In this document: positions 42,349-46,748 of the stretch, in pieces | Layout: the number at the start of each line of letters is the position of its first letter | Position numbering within the stretch: position 1 is the stretch's first letter | Origin: JAVBOW01 sp031550125 | GTDB taxonomy: Bacteria; Bacteroidota; Bacteroidia; Bacteroidales; Rikenellaceae | NCBI GenBank assembly: GCA_031550125.1 | Contig: JAVBOW010000014.1 | Span: 1 to 46,748 of the forward strand | DNA: 46,748 nt | Reading direction: 5' to 3' | Program-made: the position numbers and the translations under genes | The notes under the pieces: generated by a model | Told to the model about the DNA's origin: nothing | What the model saw: only the letters and a program-made list of their open reading frames with translations | Database searches by the model: none

Positions 42349-43983
42349 ATGTTCTGTTTTCAATGCCAGGAGGCGGCCGGGGGAAAAGGCTGCACGATCA
42401 AAGGCGTTTGCGGCAAAGAGCCGCAAACCTCATCGCTGATGGACGCGCTGCTTTACGCCGTGCGTGGGGAGGCGGCAGTAAACCGCGCGCTGCGCGAGAA
42501 AGGGGCCTCCAATAAAGACGCAAGCAGGGCGATCCTCGACGCTCTGTTCTGCACCATAACCAACGCCAACTTCGACGACGAGGCCGTCAAAGCGCGCATA
42601 AGACGCGCGCTGGCAGGCAGGGACGCCCTGATCGACACTGCAAAAAAAATAGGCGTAACGCTACCTGAGATGGATGAGATCCGCTTTTCAGTCACACCGG
42701 AAAACTATGCGGATGCGGCGGCGCGTACGGGGGTCATGTCCGAGGAGAACGAAGATCTTCGTTCTCTCAAACAGCTGATAGTTTACGGGGTGAAAGGCGC
42801 AGCGGCCTATGCCGAACACGCCCTGAACCTGGGCTATGAAGACGACGCGGTTTACGAATGCATAGAGAACGCCCTGGCCGAAGTCAGCCGCAAAGACATC
42901 TCCATGGGAGAGCTGGTGTCGCTCGCCCTGGGCGTAGGCGAATGCGGGGTCAAGGCCATGGCCCTGCTCGACAAAGCCAACACCTCCACTTTCGGCCACC
43001 CGGAAATAACCAGGGTCAATATAGGCGTGGGCAGCCGTCCAGGCATACTCGTGAGCGGTCACGACCTTAAAGATTTCCACCAGCTGCTCGAACAAACCGA
43101 GGGGACGGGCGTGGACGTTTACACCCACAGCGAAATGCTGCCGGCCAATTACTATCCCGCATTCAAGAAATATAAGCATTTCGTGGGCAACTACGGAAAC
43201 GCATGGTGGCGGCAGCGCGAGGAGTTCGAATCGTTCAACGGCCCCATACTGTTCACCACCAACTGCATAGTGCCGCCGACGTCCAACGCGGGATATGCGG
43301 GCCGCATATACACCACCGGCTCGGCGGGCCTGCCCGGAGCGACGCACATACCGGCCGGAAAAGAGGGCGGCATGAAAGACTTTTCCGCGATCATAGAACA
43401 CGCCAGGCAGTGCGCCCCTCCCGTCGGGATAGAAAAAGGCGAGATCGTAGGCGGGTTCGCCAGAACTCAGACCCTGGCCCTTGCAGACAAGGTGATAGAG
43501 GCCGTAAAATCGGGGGCTATACGCAAGTTCGTGGTCATGGCGGGATGCGACGGACGTATGCGTTCGCGCGCATATTACACCGATTTCGCGCAGGCGCTCC
43601 CTCAGGACACGGTCATACTCACGGCCGGCTGCGCCAAATATCGCTACAACAAACTCCAGCTTGGCGACATAGGGGGCATACCGCGCGTTCTGGACGCAGG
43701 CCAGTGCAACGACTCCTATTCGCTCGTGGCGATAGCCCTGGCGCTAAAGGACGCCTTCGGCCTGAAAGACGTAAACGAGCTGCCGATAGTGTACAACATA
43801 GCGTGGTATGAGCAGAAGGCCGTCATCGTCCTTCTGGCGCTCCTCAGCCTGGGCGTCAAAAACATACACCTCGGCCCCACCCTTCCCGCGTTCCTTTCGC
43901 CCAACGTGACCGGAGTGCTGGCCGACAACTTCGGCATAGGCGGCGTCTCGTCGGCGGACGACGATATTAAAGCATGGATCTGA
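42349..43983 (+). CDS. hcp: Hydroxylamine reductase (hybrid cluster protein)
   Basis: A 544-residue class I hybrid-cluster protein. The N-terminal cluster ligands are C3, C6, C15 and C21 (Cx2Cx8Cx5C). The conserved later regions that bind the hybrid cluster are present: CIVPPTSNAGYAGR, MAGCDGRMRSRAYY, LTAGCAKYRYN and VLDAGQCNDSYSL. It reduces hydroxylamine in vitro and NO in vivo, protecting anaerobes from nitrosative stress, and acts in the cytoplasm. The divergent Crp/Fnr gene is the probable regulator. A hairpin follows the stop codon. Confidence 0.97.
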   Translation: MFCFQCQEAAGGKGCTIKGVCGKEPQTSSLMDALLYAVRGEAAVNRALREKGASNKDASRAILDALFCTITNANFDDEAVKARIRRALAGRDALIDTAKKIGVTLPEMDEIRFSVTPENYADAAARTGVMSEENEDLRSLKQLIVYGVKGAAAYAEHALNLGYEDDAVYECIENALAEVSRKDISMGELVSLALGVGECGVKAMALLDKANTSTFGHPEITRVNIGVGSRPGILVSGHDLKDFHQLLEQTEGTGVDVYTHSEMLPANYYPAFKKYKHFVGNYGNAWWRQREEFESFNGPILFTTNCIVPPTSNAGYAGRIYTTGSAGLPGATHIPAGKEGGMKDFSAIIEHARQCAPPVGIEKGEIVGGFARTQTLALADKVIEAVKSGAIRKFVVMAGCDGRMRSRAYYTDFAQALPQDTVILTAGCAKYRYNKLQLGDIGGIPRVLDAGQCNDSYSLVAIALALKDAFGLKDVNELPIVYNIAWYEQKAVIVLLALLSLGVKNIHLGPTLPAFLSPNVTGVLADNFGIGGVSSADDDIKAWI

Positions 43984-44004
43984 CATATCGGCCTGAAAAA
44001 CATT

Positions 44005-44033
44005 AGGGGTCGCGCGGTAACCGCGGGACCCCT
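44005..44033 (+). terminator. Candidate terminator after hcp
   Basis: A stem of 7 plus 5 bp separated by one mismatch (44005-44033, taa loop) followed by tatacgtttt, a weak T-rich tail. It lies 21 bp after the hcp stop. Confidence 0.6.
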
Positions 44034-44080
44034 ATACGTTTTAACAACCGGACGGATTTCGCATGGGGCCGGGCTTATTT

Positions 44081-45247
44081 TCAAAACGCCTCGTTTATAT
44101 TGAATATAAAGCCGTTCTGCCCTTCCTTGCCGAATCCGTAATCGAGCCTTATGTTAACCCTCTTCTTGAATTCCCAGCGGTAGCCGAGGCCGTAGTTGGG
44201 CAGGGTGTGGCTCCAGTCGAAACCGTCGAACGACGGGAAGACATTGCCCGCGCCCACCCAAACGGCCGCGCCGGACCGACCGTAGATCTTCTGGCGTATC
44301 TCGGCCTGTATCTCTATTATATGGTTGTCGCGGTATCGCCCCTCGTAGTATCCCCTCATGCGGTAGGGGCTTCCAACCTGCGCCATCATCGTCCAAGGCG
44401 CTCCGCCGTAGTTGAACTGGGAGTGGACGTCGACGGCCGCCACCGCGCCTTTCCACGCATGGCGGTAATAGTCGAAAGTAAACTCCGTACGCGCAAAATA
44501 GCCGCTGTTACCCGCAAATGCGGGATAGAACGTCTGCTGCAGCCTCATATACAAGCCTTTGTAGGCGTTGTTGATAAGGTCGCGCGAGTCGTAGACTATC
44601 GATCCCGACACGCCGGCGTTCATATATTCCTCGGACTCTCCTTCGGGTATATATTCGGGGTGGGTAAATTTCCGGCCTATCACGTAATCGTAACTCAATC
44701 CGGCCCCTATGTATGTGTTTTTCATCATCCGGAACATGAAATTGGCCTCGAATTGCGTCTCGAGGCGCGTGTAAGAGCTGCGCTCGTTGTTCTCGGCCGC
44801 ATCGTAGCCCACGCCCCAGAAGTATGTAGGTTTGTAGAAGAAATAGACGTTGTAGTCCATCCTGTGCTTCTGCTCCCTGAAAAGAGTATTGCCGCGTATG
44901 CCCACCATAACGAAGCCGGTGGTCGATATGTCGCTGTATAGCGACGTATTGGACGGGGGCATGGTCAAATCCGAGCGATCTATCCGGTAAAGCGCCGCCG
45001 CCACAACCCCTATGCCGAATCCCGTGTTAGAAGAGTAGTTCGGCCCTCCTATTACACTGAAATCAATCTTTTTAGTCAGCGTCTTATCCGTATTCGAATT
45101 CTGGAAATACTTTATTATGCGAGTGATCACGGACGAATGCCTGACGGTGTCGGCACTGTGCGACGCGGCGTCTTCGGAAGGACTCTGGGCCGTTGCCCGC
45201 AGGCATAGAACGATCGTGGCGACAATAAGGGGCAGTGTCTTTTTCAT
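44081..45247 (-). CDS. Outer-membrane surface-antigen (BamA/TamA-barrel-like) protein
   Basis: A 388-residue exported protein, signal peptide about 1-20 (MKKTLPLIVATIVLCLRATAQ, cleaved after Ala-Gln region). The frame is open to 45355, but the ATG at 45247 gives the signal peptide. The mature part is a beta-barrel of the bacterial surface-antigen type: IDFSVIGGPNYSSNTGFGIG, YFFYKPTYFWGVGYDAAE, VYDSRDLINNAYKGLYMRLQ, GSPYRMRGYYEGRYRDN and a terminal phenylalanine. It has no POTRA domains, so it is a barrel-only form and not BamA itself. Substrate or partner unknown. Confidence 0.83.
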   Translation of the reverse strand: MKKTLPLIVATIVLCLRATAQSPSEDAASHSADTVRHSSVITRIIKYFQNSNTDKTLTKKIDFSVIGGPNYSSNTGFGIGVVAAALYRIDRSDLTMPPSNTSLYSDISTTGFVMVGIRGNTLFREQKHRMDYNVYFFYKPTYFWGVGYDAAENNERSSYTRLETQFEANFMFRMMKNTYIGAGLSYDYVIGRKFTHPEYIPEGESEEYMNAGVSGSIVYDSRDLINNAYKGLYMRLQQTFYPAFAGNSGYFARTEFTFDYYRHAWKGAVAAVDVHSQFNYGGAPWTMMAQVGSPYRMRGYYEGRYRDNHIIEIQAEIRQKIYGRSGAAVWVGAGNVFPSFDGFDWSHTLPNYGLGYRWEFKKRVNIRLDYGFGKEGQNGFIFNINEAF

Positions 45248-45411
45248 GGCAGAGGTAATCTTGCCTCGTGATAATGCATTTTTAGTACCAAACTCGCGCA
45301 CGAATCCGTCAAAGAAACCGCGCAACGCCAAATACTTCGCCCTGCGAAAAATCAAAAAACAGGGATTTCGGGATTATTTTCCACTTTTTTGACATATTTA
45401 AGCCACAATGT

Positions 45412-45443
45412 TTTGCGAGAAGTGAAAAAATGTCATATTTTTA
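45412..45443 (+). promoter_or_regulatory. Promoter of the REC-HisKA gene
   Basis: TTTG (45412-45415), 20 nt, TATTTTTA (45436-45443, last base off consensus). The ATG follows at 45489. Confidence 0.65.
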
Positions 45444-45488
45444 CGACCTGATTTCGATTCTCGAAAAGAAGAACAGACCAGAATCATT

Positions 45489-46649
45489 ATGGATATAGTT
45501 AATTCCGAGTACAAAATACTCATTGTCGACGACATCGTTTCCAACGTACTGCTGCTGAAAGTGCTGTTGGCCAAGGAGGGTTTCAACGTAGTTACGGCCA
45601 TGAGCGGCAAAGAAGCCATCGAGGTAGTAGAAAGGGAAAATCCCAGTCTGATACTTTTGGACGTGATGATGCCCGACATGGACGGGTTCGAGGTTTCGAG
45701 CAAACTCAAGGCCACGCCCCCCTACAACGAGATACCCATCATCTTCCTCACCGCACTGAACGGCGTGACGGATATAGTCAAAGGCTTCCAGATGGGCGGC
45801 CACGACTTCATCTCCAAACCGTTCAACAAAGAGGAACTCATAATCCGCGTAAGCCACCAGCTCTCGATGGTCGCGGCCAAACGTATCATAGAGCAGAAAA
45901 CGGAAGAGCTGCGCCGCACCATCATGGGCCGCGACAAACTCTATTCGGTAATAGCGCATGACCTCAGGGGGCCTATGGGTTCGATAAAGATGGTACTCAA
46001 CCTGATGATACTCAAGCTGTCGCCCGCCATTCTGGAAGACGATATGTTCAACATGCTCCGCATGGCCAACCAGACGACCGAAGAGGTGTTCTCCCTGCTC
46101 GACAACCTGCTCAAATGGACCAAGAGCCAGATAGGACGCCTGAATGTGGTTTACCAGGATACCGACCTTAACGAAATCGCAGAAGGCGTCATAGAGATAT
46201 TCTCGATGATGGCCAAGATGAAAAAGATAAATATCCGCCTCGAAGCCCTGCCCCAGCCCGCAATGGTTTACGCCGATATGGACATGGTTAAGACCGTGCT
46301 GCGCAACCTACTGAGCAACGCGCTGAAATTCAGCCCACAGGATGGCGAGATACTCGTAAAGTTGGAGAACGGGGAGAAAGAGGTGACGATAAGCGTCATA
46401 GACCATGGTGCCGGTATAAGCGAAGAGGATCAGAAGAAGCTCCTGCGCCTCGACACGCATTTCAGTAAATTCGGCACCAACAACGAGGAGGGCAGCGGCC
46501 TGGGCCTGTTGCTGTGCCAGGATTTCGTCAACAAGAACCACGGGCGTTTCTGGTTCACCTCGGAACTGGGCAAGGGATCCACATTCAGTTTCTCGGTACC
46601 CAAAAAAGAGTTTCAGGATTTATCCAAAGACGTTCCCGTAGCCGATTAA
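45489..46649 (+). CDS. Response regulator-histidine kinase fusion (REC-HisKA-HATPase)
   Basis: A 386-residue soluble protein with reversed order: an N-terminal receiver domain (about 8-125; acidic pair in LIVDD, phospho-acceptor D58 in LLDVMMPDMDG, Lys in FISKPF), then a coiled segment, HisKA with H157 in VIAHDLRGPMGSI, and HATPase (NLLSNALKFSPQ, VIDHGAGISEED, GSGLGLLLCQDF). No membrane segment or output domain. It probably receives a phosphate or signal from another kinase and controls its own kinase activity. Orphan in this window. Confidence 0.93.
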   Translation: MDIVNSEYKILIVDDIVSNVLLLKVLLAKEGFNVVTAMSGKEAIEVVERENPSLILLDVMMPDMDGFEVSSKLKATPPYNEIPIIFLTALNGVTDIVKGFQMGGHDFISKPFNKEELIIRVSHQLSMVAAKRIIEQKTEELRRTIMGRDKLYSVIAHDLRGPMGSIKMVLNLMILKLSPAILEDDMFNMLRMANQTTEEVFSLLDNLLKWTKSQIGRLNVVYQDTDLNEIAEGVIEIFSMMAKMKKINIRLEALPQPAMVYADMDMVKTVLRNLLSNALKFSPQDGEILVKLENGEKEVTISVIDHGAGISEEDQKKLLRLDTHFSKFGTNNEEGSGLGLLLCQDFVNKNHGRFWFTSELGKGSTFSFSVPKKEFQDLSKDVPVAD

Positions 46650-46652
46650 TAA

Positions 46653-46712
46653 GGATCGCCGCAAATAACGGGAGGCCGCCGCAGGGCTGCCTCCCGTTCT
46701 GTGCGGCGATCC
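46653..46712 (+). terminator. Nested hairpin terminator after the REC-HisKA gene
   Basis: An 11-bp outer stem (46653-46663 with 46702-46712) encloses a 9-bp inner stem (46668-46676 with 46689-46697). Only a few T residues follow (catcgtatttt), so termination is likely but not certain. Confidence 0.65.
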
Positions 46713-46748
46713 ATCGTATTTTACGGAGCAAAATAAGACCTTTGCACA

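Noticed and set aside
1..46748. tRNA, rRNA, CRISPR, IS element or phage gene
   Set aside because: No cloverleaf sequence, regularly spaced repeats, transposase motif or phage protein was seen; all long spacers were read.

Overview
The window looks like a piece of a Bacteroidota chromosome, most likely from the order Bacteroidales. Three lines of evidence point there. It carries a SusC/SusD pair and many other families typical of the phylum (Porin_10-like porin, AsmA-like protein, TM1410/GH114-like protein, long-tailed S16). Its promoters follow the Bacteroidota pattern TTTG-N19/20-TAnnTTTG. Shine-Dalgarno sites are not obvious. The DNA is fairly GC-rich and many genes favour the Ile codon AUA, which would fit an Alistipes/Rikenellaceae-like genome, but I cannot fix the genus from sequence alone. 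Nearly everything is chromosomal core or mild accessory content. I see no rRNA, tRNA, CRISPR array, insertion sequence, prophage or conjugative gene.

Layout. 93-3662 (minus): pssA, a Porin_10-like porin and a lytic transglycosylase. 3761-7155 (plus): manC with a secreted protein of unknown function, a very strong hairpin terminator, then murF. 7156-13440 (plus): regulatory spacer with a perfect promoter, then susC, susD and a third lipoprotein gene, closed by a terminator. 13543-18420 (minus): transketolase, a membrane-anchored EEP-family hydrolase and bioA. 18695-23119 (plus): an AraC-type regulator and a large soluble hybrid histidine kinase. 23340-29276: rpsP (minus); a VanX-like dipeptidase and a small beta-barrel protein (plus); then the minus-strand run rimM-mnmA-GH27-GH114-like. 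29343-34271 (plus): AsmA-like protein, radA, nagB. 34439-36198 (minus): rpsF-rpsR-rplI and adk. 36282-40636 (plus): thiL, dnaB, yifB/comM. 40678-43983: a Crp/Fnr regulator (minus) divergent from a ferredoxin-like gene and hcp (plus), an NO/hydroxylamine-stress module. 44081-46649: an outer-membrane surface-antigen protein (minus) and a REC-HisKA-HATPase protein (plus).

How the parts work together. Envelope functions dominate: phospholipid synthesis (PssA), peptidoglycan synthesis and turnover (MurF, VanX-like, lytic transglycosylase), sugar nucleotide supply (ManC), outer-membrane barrels and a SusCD importer. Translation and replication genes (S6, S18, L9, S16, RimM, MnmA, DnaB, RadA) lie between them. 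The most notable non-coding features are the overlapping divergent adk/thiL promoters, a 34-bp perfect hairpin between the hybrid kinase gene and rpsP, a diverged repeat placed after the stop codon in two convergent spacers, and structured DNA upstream of susC and of the hybrid kinase gene.
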